Assembly (NCBI GenBank): GCA_024642765.1 | Contig: JAHEAM010000002.1 | Location: 1 to 34,615, forward strand | Origin: Planctomycetaceae bacterium | GTDB taxonomy: Bacteria; Planctomycetota; Planctomycetia; Pirellulales; Pirellulaceae | DNA length: 34,615 bases | Direction of reading: 5' to 3' | Shown here: positions 8,295 through 16,998 of the stretch, piece by piece | Position numbering within the stretch: the first letter of the stretch is position 1 | How the letters are laid out: each line of letters starts with the position of its first letter | Program-made: the position numbers and the translations under genes | Notes under the pieces: model-generated | Told to the model about the DNA's origin: nothing | Databases searched by the model: none | Seen by the model: the letters and a program-made list of their open reading frames with translations, nothing else

Positions 8295-10496
8295 TTATTC
8301 GCAGGGTTCGACTACGATTCGGTTAGCGACTGATTCAATGACAACGATTGGCGTATTGGCTTCGACAACCATGCCGTCCGTCATCACGTCGAGAATCTTG
8401 CCAGCGATTTTTGCTTTGCCAGATGGGATCAGTTTCGTGAGCGCAATACCCTTTCGGCCAACCAAGTTCATTTGTGGGCTTGCTCCGTTTGCGGCGAACT
8501 CGGGAACAGGCGCCGGTGGGTCCAGCATCATTTTTTGAAAGAACGGCAGGCTCCTGCTGTATCGTTTCAGCACATAAATTGCGGCCAAGAAACTACTGGC
8601 CGCCGCCAACACCATCCCGAGAGAAATGGGCAAACGTTTGTAGTCCTCAGCGCTACGCGGCAGCACAAATGTCTGCGTGGCTAAGACCAGGGAAATCACC
8701 ATCATGATCAACCCACCGATCCCGAAAATGCCAAATCCCGGAATCACAAATATCTCGACCACTACAAACAGAGCCCCGATCACAAACAATAAAATTTCGA
8801 ACCATTCCGCATTACCATCGAGATACTGAGACCAGAAAAATAATACTAGGCATGTCGCGCCCAAGAAGCCGGGAACGCTCAGGCCGGGCGATTGCATTTC
8901 AGTGCTGATCAAAAATACTGCGGCCATCAACAGCCAAACTGAAATCATGGGTTGCGCGAGAAACGCAGCAAAGCGATCGAGTAAACGATCGGTTTTCGTG
9001 GGTGTGAGCTGTTCTGGAGAGCTTTCAAGTTGATAAAACGTTTGCAATTCATCAGGGCTATTAATAATTGCCCGAGCCATGCCAGTTTCTTCGGCGGCCT
9101 TGGCATCGAAGCCTGCGCCTATCGCGTCGTCGTTGAGCAACTGCCCGTTGGGGTTGTCGGCCGCGGGTTGTGCGGTCAAGTCAATCATGGCGCGATACCA
9201 ACTCGGTTGACGTTCCTTGTCTTCCGCAATCAATTCTGTTTCGGCGATCGCAGAATCCCTTTCGGATTCGACCAACAAAGGTTGAAAAGGCCCGCCTAAG
9301 ACTGCCGTTTTTTCCATCAAAATATGGTCGCAAGCCAGAGCTACTACGCCTGCGGGACCTGCGACATTGCCGCGTACGAATGCGGTGGTTTGAACCTCGT
9401 CGGAATCAAAATTCGTTAGGTAACGAGCAAGTTTGAGGCAAGCGTTAAGATCGCCTTGGCAATTTTCCATATTGATGATCAGTAGATTCTGCGAGCCTTC
9501 GCTCAGCCGTTGTTCAATCGCTCGGATGCCCCAGTCAACGGTTCGCGCGTCAATGAACTTCGGTAAATCAAACTGAACGGCATGCCATTCTCGATCGCCG
9601 ATTGTTTCGAATTCTAAACGCGAAAGGTCGATCTTCAGTGTCTGGGCCAGATCACTTTTGTCGGCAACCTCACGACAGCGAGGCGAAAGGGCCGCGAGTT
9701 CCTGAATGTTGTAAAGAGCGGTTTGTCCAAAGGCCGAAAGTTCCTTCTTGGCGACAACACGTCCCGTCGCTTCGAATTCTTGCAATTGCTTTGTGTCGAC
9801 CAGAGATTCACCTTCATCCGTAGTAACTCGGAAAACAGTTTCTACAGGATCGATCATCGAATTGAAAATGGCAGGCGGCAGCACGAGTCGTTTTTCAGCA
9901 ACGTTTCGGTAGATATCGATCTCAAGCGGATCACGCGGCGAATCGGAATTAGCGTTTCCAATTTTCATATTGGGTTCGGCCAGGATTTGCTCGGTTGCCA
10001 ACGCGATCAGCACGGCGTTGCCCTCGAGACGAGATGAAGAACCGTCCTTCGCGCCACGCAGCACGGATGCTTTAGGAGCTGGAATGTAGGCAACGAATTT
10101 TAGCCCGATCATTTGTTCGCTGGACAGCAGCCTAGAGATATCCAGGCAACGCGTGAGTTGGCTGCCAAGGCCCGTCTTCCCGCGATCGGTATCGAACTTG
10201 AGCACGACAGTCAGTCGATCTTCTGGCCGAGTCACAGGCGGAGCATTTTTGGCAATTCGCTCCAGTATGCCAGTCACTTGTTTCGAAACGCGATCGTCGA
10301 CGGGAAGCGGAACGCGAACCAAAAAGGCACTCGGAGGTAGTGATTTTTGTTGCCCGACTTCCGGGACTTGTTGCGAGAATGCCCAAGGGGTTTGAATTAG
10401 AAAAATGGCCAGCGTCATGTTCGCCAAAACCCACAGGCAAGAAAAATAGCGTCCACGACTAATCGTTAGGTTTCCAATTTTCGAATCGCCACTCAT
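8295..10496 (-). CDS. NfeD/ClpP-class membrane protein, serine apparently lost
   Basis: A 733-residue protein from ATG 10496; a TTG at 10607 would add 37 residues before the hydrophobic signal segment. In order: a Sec signal or anchor (about 16-38); a first ClpP/crotonase-like domain (to about 240); a second such domain (about 310-420); four to five membrane helices (about 510-655) with VIPGFGIFGIGGL; and a C-terminal OB-like NfeD domain with VGRKGIALTKLIPSGKAKI. NfeD proteins associate with SPFH/stomatin membrane proteins, and the long forms carry a membrane-bound serine protease. At the places where the catalytic Ser is expected I read EGNAVLIALA and AGPAGVVALACDHI, with no serine. It may therefore be a non-catalytic scaffold. 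No SPFH gene is seen in the window. Confidence 0.85.
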   Translation of the reverse strand: MSGDSKIGNLTISRGRYFSCLWVLANMTLAIFLIQTPWAFSQQVPEVGQQKSLPPSAFLVRVPLPVDDRVSKQVTGILERIAKNAPPVTRPEDRLTVVLKFDTDRGKTGLGSQLTRCLDISRLLSSEQMIGLKFVAYIPAPKASVLRGAKDGSSSRLEGNAVLIALATEQILAEPNMKIGNANSDSPRDPLEIDIYRNVAEKRLVLPPAIFNSMIDPVETVFRVTTDEGESLVDTKQLQEFEATGRVVAKKELSAFGQTALYNIQELAALSPRCREVADKSDLAQTLKIDLSRLEFETIGDREWHAVQFDLPKFIDARTVDWGIRAIEQRLSEGSQNLLIINMENCQGDLNACLKLARYLTNFDSDEVQTTAFVRGNVAGPAGVVALACDHILMEKTAVLGGPFQPLLVESERDSAIAETELIAEDKERQPSWYRAMIDLTAQPAADNPNGQLLNDDAIGAGFDAKAAEETGMARAIINSPDELQTFYQLESSPEQLTPTKTDRLLDRFAAFLAQPMISVWLLMAAVFLISTEMQSPGLSVPGFLGATCLVLFFWSQYLDGNAEWFEILLFVIGALFVVVEIFVIPGFGIFGIGGLIMMVISLVLATQTFVLPRSAEDYKRLPISLGMVLAAASSFLAAIYVLKRYSRSLPFFQKMMLDPPAPVPEFAANGASPQMNLVGRKGIALTKLIPSGKAKIAGKILDVMTDGMVVEANTPIVVIESVANRIVVEPCE

Positions 10497-10768
10497 ATAT
10501 TTGTGATGCCAAAAAGAAAGAGTTACACGACATCCGCCGCTGAGCTTCAACCTAGGATATTCATGGTCCAGAAATCGATCTTGGAGATAAAGCCGCTCTG
10601 TGCCCAAGAATTCCGGACTGAATCATAACCACTTGTCCATTATAGCCAAATTGGCAACGAAACAATGTTTTCCGCAAACCATCGGTTTGTGTCGCGAGTG
10701 GACGGCAGAAATGCGGGCTAGTCAATTGCGAGGTTGGCTGTCAAACTTGTCAATTCAAGTAACCCACA

Positions 10769-10786
10769 GGTTGAATTCCATCAACC
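10769..10786. promoter_or_regulatory. Inverted repeat upstream of phoR
   Basis: GGTTGA and TCAACC are separated by six bases, giving an 18-base dyad of the size bound by many dimeric regulators. It ends 43 bases before the phoR start. No regulator is assigned. Confidence 0.35.
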
Positions 10787-10797
10787 GTAACCATTTT

Positions 10798-10811
10798 TTG
10801 GCTTAAGCCAA
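10798..10811. promoter_or_regulatory. Perfect 14-base palindrome before phoR
   Basis: TTGGCTTAAGCCAA is perfectly self-complementary and ends 18 bases before the phoR ATG. It overlaps the expected leader or ribosome-binding region, so it could be an operator or a short RNA hairpin. About two perfect 14-mers are expected by chance in a window of this size, so position is the main argument. Confidence 0.35.
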
Positions 10812-10829
10812 TTTCAGGCATCAAGTTCC

Positions 10830-12605
10830 ATGAGATCGTCGCGAGTCTTTCGAAAATTTGTTTTGGTTTACTTGTTGCTACATACTCTGGCCGCATTGAC
10901 TTTTTTGGCCATTGCATCGAATTGGATTTCGAGTGAATTACAGCGCCAGAGCTTTCGACGTATGGAGTCTATTGCTCGCGTGGTCCGCTACCAAATGAAT
11001 TCCGCGAACATCGTCATTGACGACCCTCGGGCACGAGAGGAAATCATCACCTTAGGATTGAAGACGGGACTTCGGTTCACGTTGGTTGCTCCAGACGGTC
11101 GTGTGGTTGCGGATTCAATGCAACCCGAGCAGCCATTTGAAAATCACGGTTCGCGCCCGGAAATATTGGATGCAAAACGCAACGGAATCGGAACTGCCTA
11201 TCGATTGAGCGCGTCGGTCAATCGGCCTCTGGACTATTTGGCGATTCGCTATACCGAAGACGACGACGAGCAAGCGGGCTTTATTCGAATAGCTCAGGAT
11301 CGGGGCGACGTCTTGCGATTGCAGACAGGCGTGCTGCGGTATCTTTGGATATCGGGATTTATCCTCGCGGTGTTGTCGGCGTTCTTTATGTGGCGATTTA
11401 TTCAGCGCGAGGCTGAACCGCTTGAGGCCTTCTCGCATGCCGCTCGCAAGATTGCGTTAGGGCAATATGATTCGGTGCCATCAGTACTTAATCGCAATGA
11501 CGAATGGCGGACACTTTCGGATGCTTTCCGGCAGATGCTCAGCGAACTTTCGTCGCGTGAGGCGAATTTGCGCGATAACTCGAGTCGAATACAAGCGGTT
11601 TTGACGAGCATGATCGAGGGCGTTGTTGCGATCGATGCAAGTGGCAACGTGATTTTGGCGAACGACGCGGCCTGCGAGATGTTACAAGTCGATCAAACGC
11701 GACTGGTCCATGGCAAGTTGTTAGAAGTTGTTCGCATCCCCGCACTCCAACGCGCTGTCGAAGAAACGCAATTGCGGCGCATGTACAGTCGCGTCGAATT
11801 TCAAACACTCGTTGAACCAAGACGAATTATTGCCGCGCGGGTGTCTGTAATGGCAGGTGGAATCCACCCGGGGGTTGCCATCGTTCTGCATGATGTGACC
11901 GAAATTCGCCGACTGGAATCGATGCGCAAAGATTTTGTTGCCAATGTTTCTCATGAATTGAAGACTCCATTGGCTGCCATCAAAGCTTACGCGGAAACAT
12001 TGCGGATGGGCGCTATGAACGACCCTGCCAAATGCGATCATTTTTTGGCACAAATTGAATCGCATGCAGATCTTTTGACCCAACAAGTCCAAGACTTGCT
12101 GACGTTGGCAAAAGTGGAATCCGATCAGACTCAATTCGATATCAAGCCCGAGAAATTCGAACCCATTTGTCGCGCCTGTGTTGACAGCTTTCTCGATTTG
12201 GCGGCGAACAAGTCCATTCGCTTGGAGTACACGCCGTTATCTGAAAACCTGATGGGGCGCGTCGACAAGAACGAATTGCTAACGATCTTGAACAACTTGG
12301 TGAGTAATTCGATTCGTTACACGCCAGAAAATGGACAAGTCATTTTGACGTCTTATGCGGAGTCGCGATCAGCAGTGATCGAAGTAACGGACACGGGCAT
12401 TGGAATTGCGCCCGAACACCAACCCAGGATTTTCGAGCGATTTTATCGTGTCGATGGCGCGCGGACACGAGATTTGGGTGGTACCGGCCTCGGGCTTTCG
12501 ATCGTCAAGCACTTGACACAGCGAATGGGCGGCAGCGTTCATCTAACTAGCACGATGGGCAAAGGAAGTAAGTTCAAGATAAAGCTGCCAATTGCCAACA
12601 ATTGA
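10830..12605 (+). CDS. phoR: Phosphate-regulon sensor histidine kinase PhoR
   Basis: Membrane sensor kinase that phosphorylates PhoB when phosphate is scarce, under control of PhoU and the Pst transporter. The 591 residues show TM1 near 9-30, an extracytoplasmic domain of about 140 residues, TM2 near 172-192, a HAMP linker, a PAS domain (about 250-350), a HisKA domain with VANVSHELKTPLAA and phospho-acceptor His375, and a HATPase domain with NNLVSNSIRYTP, DTGIGIAPEHQPRIFERF and GGTGLGLSIVKHL. The large periplasmic loop is of the Gram-positive/PhoR-VicK type rather than the short E. coli type. The role is set by context: it is first in a run of pstS, pstC, pstA, pstB, phoU and phoB. A 180-base gap separates it from pstS, which probably has its own promoter. 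Confidence 0.93.
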   Translation: MRSSRVFRKFVLVYLLLHTLAALTFLAIASNWISSELQRQSFRRMESIARVVRYQMNSANIVIDDPRAREEIITLGLKTGLRFTLVAPDGRVVADSMQPEQPFENHGSRPEILDAKRNGIGTAYRLSASVNRPLDYLAIRYTEDDDEQAGFIRIAQDRGDVLRLQTGVLRYLWISGFILAVLSAFFMWRFIQREAEPLEAFSHAARKIALGQYDSVPSVLNRNDEWRTLSDAFRQMLSELSSREANLRDNSSRIQAVLTSMIEGVVAIDASGNVILANDAACEMLQVDQTRLVHGKLLEVVRIPALQRAVEETQLRRMYSRVEFQTLVEPRRIIAARVSVMAGGIHPGVAIVLHDVTEIRRLESMRKDFVANVSHELKTPLAAIKAYAETLRMGAMNDPAKCDHFLAQIESHADLLTQQVQDLLTLAKVESDQTQFDIKPEKFEPICRACVDSFLDLAANKSIRLEYTPLSENLMGRVDKNELLTILNNLVSNSIRYTPENGQVILTSYAESRSAVIEVTDTGIGIAPEHQPRIFERFYRVDGARTRDLGGTGLGLSIVKHLTQRMGGSVHLTSTMGKGSKFKIKLPIANN

Positions 12606-12689
12606 GGCCAATTACGCGTTTTAAATAGAAAAAACGGCTGAAATCTTTCGGAAACTGCGTCAAAGTTGCCGAGTGCACATGAGGCCAAA

Positions 12690-12718
12690 CATTAGCCATT
12701 TCTTAACGAAATCTTAAC
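12690..12718 (+). promoter_or_regulatory. Putative Pho box before pstS
   Basis: TCTTAAC occurs at 12701-12707 and again at 12712-12718, exactly 11 bases apart; the related CATTAGC lies 11 bases upstream at 12690-12696. PhoB/PhoP-family regulators bind tandem direct repeats of about seven bases spaced 11 bases apart, and the core TTAAC resembles the TTAACA-like PhoP repeats of Bacillus. It ends 67 bases before the pstS start. A further TTAAC at 12728-12732 is off the 11-base register. PhoB, encoded downstream, is the expected binder. Confidence 0.6.
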
Positions 12719-12785
12719 AATTCGTGGTTAACTTTGAGCCCAGATTTAGGTGAGCACAATCTCAGGTAAACCCCAAAGGATACGG

Positions 12786-13904
12786 ATGTTACGAAACGAA
12801 TGCAAACTTTTGGCAAGTCAACGATTTCTGCAAACCAAGCGCTTAGCAGGGTTGGCGTTTTTGAGTGCTGTTTTGTTGTTTGCCAGTTGCGACTCAACAA
12901 AAAAAGACGGCTCAACCGGCGGTAAAACGGCTGGCGACGCGACCACGGAAGTGAACAATACGTTAAGTGGGACGATCAAAATCGAGGGCTCCAGCACGGT
13001 CGGCCCGATTTCATCCAAAGCTCGCGAAGAGTTCAACAAGAAATTTCCGAAAGTCAACATCAGTGTTGGCGAACAAGGTACTTCCAACGGCTTCAGCAGT
13101 TTTGGAAAGAAAGAAACGGACATTTCGGATGCATCTCGCCCGATTAAGGACAAAGAACTCGCTGCCTGCAACGAAGCGGGGATTGAATTCTATGAGATGC
13201 CAATCGCCTATGATGGCTTGACCTTTGTCGTCAACAAAGAAAACGATTTTTGCAAAGAACTGACGATCGACCAGTTGATCGCCATTTTCCGCCAAGACAC
13301 AGCTGCGAAAACGTGGAAAGACGTTCACCCCGATTGGCCAGACGAAAAAATTGCTCTTTTTATTCCCGGTATCCAATCGGGCACGCATGATTATTGTGTC
13401 GAAGTCCTCGGCAAAAAAGACAATCAAGGCCTTCGTGCCGACGCGACCCAAAGTGAAGATGACAAGACTCTTGTGACGGGCGTGAAAGGCGACAAATATG
13501 CGATCGGCTTCTTTGGCTACTCTTACTACGAAGCATCCAAAGACGAATTGAATGCCGTGGCCATCGTGAACACAAGTGGCGTCGCAGTGCCACCCAGCGT
13601 GAGTGCGATCGAAGACGGAACCTACGAACCATTTAGCCGACCGTTGTTTATTTACGTCAACAAAGATTCCTTTCAAAGAGCGGAAGTCGAAGAATTCGTT
13701 TCCTTCTATCTTGACAACATTGTCGATATTGTCAAAGCATCTGACTACGTTCCCTTGCCACAAAAAATGTACGACCTCGTGCGTAAGACTTTGGACGACG
13801 ATCAGGTTGGAACGCATTATTACGACGCGACCGGGAAGAAGAATGAAGGTAGTCTGGACCAAATTTTTAGCGGTCCCGCAGTTTCAAAACCAAAGGCTGA
13901 ATAG
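12786..13904 (+). CDS. pstS: Phosphate-binding lipoprotein PstS
   Basis: Captures inorganic phosphate outside the inner membrane and delivers it to PstCA. The ATG at 12786 is chosen because AAAGGA lies five bases upstream and the protein then starts with a proper lipoprotein signal ending LLFASC, with lipid-anchor Cys35; a GTG at 12750 would add 12 residues. The 372 residues hold the family motifs IKIEGSSTVGPIS, VGEQGTSNGFSSFGKKETDISDASRPI and IPGIQSGTHDYCVEV, whose Ser/Thr/Asp/Arg residues form the phosphate site. It lies eight bases upstream of pstC and is preceded by a probable Pho box, consistent with induction by phosphate starvation. Confidence 0.96.
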   Translation: MLRNECKLLASQRFLQTKRLAGLAFLSAVLLFASCDSTKKDGSTGGKTAGDATTEVNNTLSGTIKIEGSSTVGPISSKAREEFNKKFPKVNISVGEQGTSNGFSSFGKKETDISDASRPIKDKELAACNEAGIEFYEMPIAYDGLTFVVNKENDFCKELTIDQLIAIFRQDTAAKTWKDVHPDWPDEKIALFIPGIQSGTHDYCVEVLGKKDNQGLRADATQSEDDKTLVTGVKGDKYAIGFFGYSYYEASKDELNAVAIVNTSGVAVPPSVSAIEDGTYEPFSRPLFIYVNKDSFQRAEVEEFVSFYLDNIVDIVKASDYVPLPQKMYDLVRKTLDDDQVGTHYYDATGKKNEGSLDQIFSGPAVSKPKAE

Positions 13905-13912
13905 TTAGTCCA

Positions 13913-14881
13913 ATGGCTGAAGCACAACTCAAAAAAGCCTATGACGGCCAGTGGATTCCCAGCTATCGGCTTAAATCCGCGGTTGCCAGTCAACGTTGGC
14001 AGGGTTTTGTCGTGGCAATGTTGATTGTCTGTTCGACGATCACATTGGCCACGACAGTTGGCATCATCGTAATGCTTGTGACAAATTCGATTGGGTTCTT
14101 CTCAAGCGATAAAGTCGAATTGAGCAAGTTCTTGACGGATACGCAATGGACGTTGGGCCAATCCCAAGGCGAAATCCACTATGGCATTTTGCCATTACTC
14201 TCGGGTACGTTTCGAATCACGGCGATCGCCATGTTGATTGCGATACCTTTTGGATTGATCACAGCGGTTTATTTGAGTGAATATGCGTCGCGGCGAACGC
14301 GTTCGATTCTTAAGCCTGCTCTTGAAATTCTTGCGGGTGTGCCGACGGTGGTGCTTGGCTACGTGGCGATTGTTTTCATAACGCCCTATTTCTTACAGTC
14401 ATTAGACGATGGCTTTAAGGCTTTTAATGCAGCATCTGCTGGAATTGCAGTGGGTGTTCTGTGTCTGCCGCTTGTCACGTCCTTGGCGGAAGATGCACTC
14501 CAGGCGGTGCCCAAGACACTGCGCGAAGGTGCGCTCGGTTTAGGGTCAACAAAATTTGAGACCACGATGAAAGTCGTGTTGCCGGCGGCGCTTTCGGGTA
14601 TCGTTTCCGCTTTTCTTTTGGCATTGGCTCGTGCGATTGGTGAAACGATGGTCGTGGCTCTTGCTGCTGGGAGTTCGCCGACATTTTCACTCGACCCAAG
14701 ATTGCAGTCTCAAACGATGACCGGTTACATCGTCAACACGTTTCAAAGTGACACGGTGGTGCCCGGTTCGATTGCCTATCATTCGGTCTATGCAGTTGCG
14801 GTCGTGCTGTTTTTGATCACGCTAATGCTCACACTTTTGGGGCAATGGGTGCGGCGGCGTTATCAAGAAGTTTACCAATAG
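13913..14881 (+). CDS. pstC: Phosphate ABC transporter permease PstC
   Basis: One of the two membrane permeases of the high-affinity phosphate importer. The 322-residue protein has six predicted membrane helices and the permease EAA loop with EGALGLGSTKFETTMKVVLPA followed by ALARAIGETMVVALAAG. The periplasmic segment between TM1 and TM2 (about residues 70-100) precedes PLLSGTFRITAIAMLIAIPFG. It starts eight bases after pstS and is followed after 12 bases by pstA. The order S-C-A-B-U is the common pst operon order. Confidence 0.96.
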   Translation: MAEAQLKKAYDGQWIPSYRLKSAVASQRWQGFVVAMLIVCSTITLATTVGIIVMLVTNSIGFFSSDKVELSKFLTDTQWTLGQSQGEIHYGILPLLSGTFRITAIAMLIAIPFGLITAVYLSEYASRRTRSILKPALEILAGVPTVVLGYVAIVFITPYFLQSLDDGFKAFNAASAGIAVGVLCLPLVTSLAEDALQAVPKTLREGALGLGSTKFETTMKVVLPAALSGIVSAFLLALARAIGETMVVALAAGSSPTFSLDPRLQSQTMTGYIVNTFQSDTVVPGSIAYHSVYAVAVVLFLITLMLTLLGQWVRRRYQEVYQ

Positions 14882-14893
14882 GACCTGTTCCCA

Positions 14894-16087
14894 ATGCAAG
14901 ACCATGTCCAAACGAAACGCGATCGCAGTCGTCGCTGGTTCGATAGTGGTTTTTCCATCACTTGCCTGTTGATCGCAAGCTTGGTGGTTGTCATTCTCGT
15001 CTGTTTGATTAGCGGTATCCTTTGGCAAGGTGCTCCTTGGTTGCGTCCTTCTTTCTTGTGGAATGCTCATCACGAAAACCAGCCAAATGAGAGCGGTATC
15101 GGGCAGGCCATTATCGGCTCCGGAATGGTGTGCTTGATTTGTGGAATGTTCGCACTACCCATCGGGATTGGGACGGCAATATTTTTGGAAGAGTTCCGAC
15201 CGCGAAATCGCTGGCTCAAATGGTTCCACAATCTGGTGCAACTCAACATTTCGAACTTGGCGGGAGTTCCGTCAATCGTCTATGGCATCTTAGGGGTGAC
15301 CGCGTTCGTTTACATGTTCGGTGTTTTTGGAAAAATTCAGACCGACCGACCATCGGATTACGAAATCGGCATCCACTACATGTATCAAATCAAAACGATC
15401 GGCGGCGATTACGTCACGTTTCCGTGCGAAGACAAATTCCAAACATTGTACTCTGTCGACAGACCCTTGATGGTGACAAACGCAAAAGGCGAGACGTTCG
15501 AGCTCAATGTTTTGCCGAAGGGGGCGAGTCGCCCATCAGACGATGGTCTTCGCTCACGATCGGTCTTCGCAGGCAAAAATGCGTCGATCACGTCGCAAAA
15601 AGAATTCTATCATATGCAATTACCTTTTCATAAAAGTGCATTGGCGGCTGGTTTGACATTGGCGCTTGTGATTTTGCCGATTGTAATCATTGCCAGCCAA
15701 GAGGCGTTACGGGCCGTTCCCAATTCGTTGCGAGAGGCGGCGTTTGGAATGGGTGCAACGCGATGGCAAGTGGTTCGGGGAACGGTGATTCCGTCGGCGA
15801 CTCCCGGAATCATGACGGGCGCGATTTTGGCGATGAGCCGGGCGATTGGGGAAGCCGCTCCTGTTTTGGCGGTAATGGGTGGGGTCTTGAGTTCCACGCT
15901 GGGATTGACGAACTTGATGGATTCTACGCCGACGTTGCCGGTTACAATTTATCGTTGGGCCCAAGACGATAATCGAGCCTTCGAGGGGCTTTCGGCAGCC
16001 GCAATCATCGTGTTGCTGTTGTTTTTGCTAGTTATGAATTCTGCCGCTGTATTGATTAGATACCGAGCCGAGAAAAACAAAGGCTAG
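14894..16087 (+). CDS. pstA: Phosphate permease PstA with large inserted loop
   Basis: The second permease of the Pst importer. At 397 residues it is about 100 longer than typical PstA. The core is normal: TM1 near 20-43, the conserved LNISNLAGVPSIVYGILG segment, the EAA loop with SLREAAFGMGATRWQVVRGTVIP and SRAIGEAAPVLAVMG, and a final TM before RYRAEKNKG. An extra hydrophilic block of about 95 residues (roughly 148-242), lacking strong hydrophobic stretches and containing GDYVTFPCEDKFQTLYSVD, sits after YMFGVFGK and before LPFHKSALAAGLTLAL. Reading frame and codon pattern continue through it, so it is a genuine part of the gene. It starts 12 bases after pstC and ends three bases before pstB. 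Confidence 0.95.
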   Translation: MQDHVQTKRDRSRRWFDSGFSITCLLIASLVVVILVCLISGILWQGAPWLRPSFLWNAHHENQPNESGIGQAIIGSGMVCLICGMFALPIGIGTAIFLEEFRPRNRWLKWFHNLVQLNISNLAGVPSIVYGILGVTAFVYMFGVFGKIQTDRPSDYEIGIHYMYQIKTIGGDYVTFPCEDKFQTLYSVDRPLMVTNAKGETFELNVLPKGASRPSDDGLRSRSVFAGKNASITSQKEFYHMQLPFHKSALAAGLTLALVILPIVIIASQEALRAVPNSLREAAFGMGATRWQVVRGTVIPSATPGIMTGAILAMSRAIGEAAPVLAVMGGVLSSTLGLTNLMDSTPTLPVTIYRWAQDDNRAFEGLSAAAIIVLLLFLLVMNSAAVLIRYRAEKNKG

Positions 16088-16090
16088 AAA

Positions 16091-16996
16091 ATGTCAACAA
16101 TCGAATCCGCAGGTTCGCCTGTGTCACGAGTGAGAAAAATTATGCCTTCACGTAACATCGCGGACGAACCAAATGCTCATGCACCAATGGGTGTCGAAGG
16201 CGCAGCGGGTCGAGGTCCCGAAAAAATGAATGACGAAGGCCTTCAGCCCGCGATTGAAATCGAAAACTTTGACGCCTTCTATGGCGATTATCAAGCCTTG
16301 CATCGAGTGACATTGCGGATTCCCGAGCGACGGGTCACAGCCTTCATTGGACCAAGCGGTTGCGGCAAGAGTACCTTGCTACGTTGGATTAATCGCATGA
16401 ACGATGTCGTCGCGACGGCTCGAGCCGAAGGTAAGCTCCGGGTCGGTGATATCGATGTGCTTTCGCGTTCGACCAATGTCGTCGACCTTCGTCGCAACGT
16501 CGGGATTGTTTTCCAAAAGCCGACGCCGTTCCCGAAATCTATTTACGACAACGTGGCCTATGGGCCTCGGTTGCATTTCAAAATCAATGCGGCGGAACTG
16601 GATAACTTGGTTGAGTGGTCGCTGAAGAAAGCAGCCTTGTGGGATGAGGTCAAAAATCGATTGCACCAATCAGCACATGGTCTATCCGGTGGGCAACAAC
16701 AACGGTTGTGCATCGCTCGGGCGATCGCAGTTGGCCCGAAAATTCTCTTGATGGACGAGCCGTGTTCCGCTTTGGACCCTGCGTCGACAGCGCGCGTTGA
16801 GGATTTGATCTTTGAATTGCGTGAGCAATTTACAATTGTGATTGTCACACACAACATGCATCAGGCAGCCCGAGTAAGCGATCGAACGGCGTTCTTTTAC
16901 CAAGGCCACATTGTGGAAGAAGGGGTTACAGACCAAGTCTTCACCAAGCCCAAACAGAAACAGACGGAAGATTACGTCACTGGAAAGTTCGGTTAG
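16091..16996 (+). CDS. pstB: Phosphate ABC transporter ATPase PstB
   Basis: Cytosolic ATPase that powers phosphate import through PstCA. The 301 residues contain Walker A GPSGCGKST (87-95), the Q-loop segment NVGIVFQKPTPFPKSIYDNV, the ABC signature LSGGQQQR (198-205), Walker B ILLMDEP (218-224) and the switch His in VIVTHNMHQAARV. The ABC domain starts only near residue 55; the first 50 or so residues are a polar, low-complexity extension, so internal ATGs at 16142 or 16226 are alternative starts. It begins three bases after pstA and is followed after two bases by phoU. Confidence 0.97.
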   Translation: MSTIESAGSPVSRVRKIMPSRNIADEPNAHAPMGVEGAAGRGPEKMNDEGLQPAIEIENFDAFYGDYQALHRVTLRIPERRVTAFIGPSGCGKSTLLRWINRMNDVVATARAEGKLRVGDIDVLSRSTNVVDLRRNVGIVFQKPTPFPKSIYDNVAYGPRLHFKINAAELDNLVEWSLKKAALWDEVKNRLHQSAHGLSGGQQQRLCIARAIAVGPKILLMDEPCSALDPASTARVEDLIFELREQFTIVIVTHNMHQAARVSDRTAFFYQGHIVEEGVTDQVFTKPKQKQTEDYVTGKFG

Positions 16997-16998
16997 AT

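Larger units (their letters stand above)
10497..10829. other. Gene-free divergent region with several inverted repeats
   Basis: This 333-base stretch separates the NfeD-like gene (minus) from phoR (plus) and must hold promoters for both. I see no protein-coding signal. It contains GCCAA-a-TTGGC (10645-10655), CAAACC-atc-GGTTTG (10675-10689), GGTTGA-n6-TCAACC (10769-10786) and the palindrome TTGGCTTAAGCCAA (10798-10811). Three GTCAA words occur at 10721, 10740 and 10749. No confident -35/-10 pair was found. Confidence 0.5.

Noticed and set aside
10497..10607. TTG start adding 37 residues to the NfeD-like protein
   Set aside because: It would put a polar charged stretch before the signal segment; ATG 10496 gives a normal N-terminus.
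10739..10755. CTGTCAA and TTGTCAA words as a Pho box before phoR
   Set aside because: They resemble E. coli Pho half-sites but are spaced nine bases apart, not 11, so a tandem PhoB site is not supported.
11115..11438. Minus-strand open frames inside phoR, pst and other long genes
   Set aside because: They are shadows: the opposite strand carries clear family motifs over the same bases.
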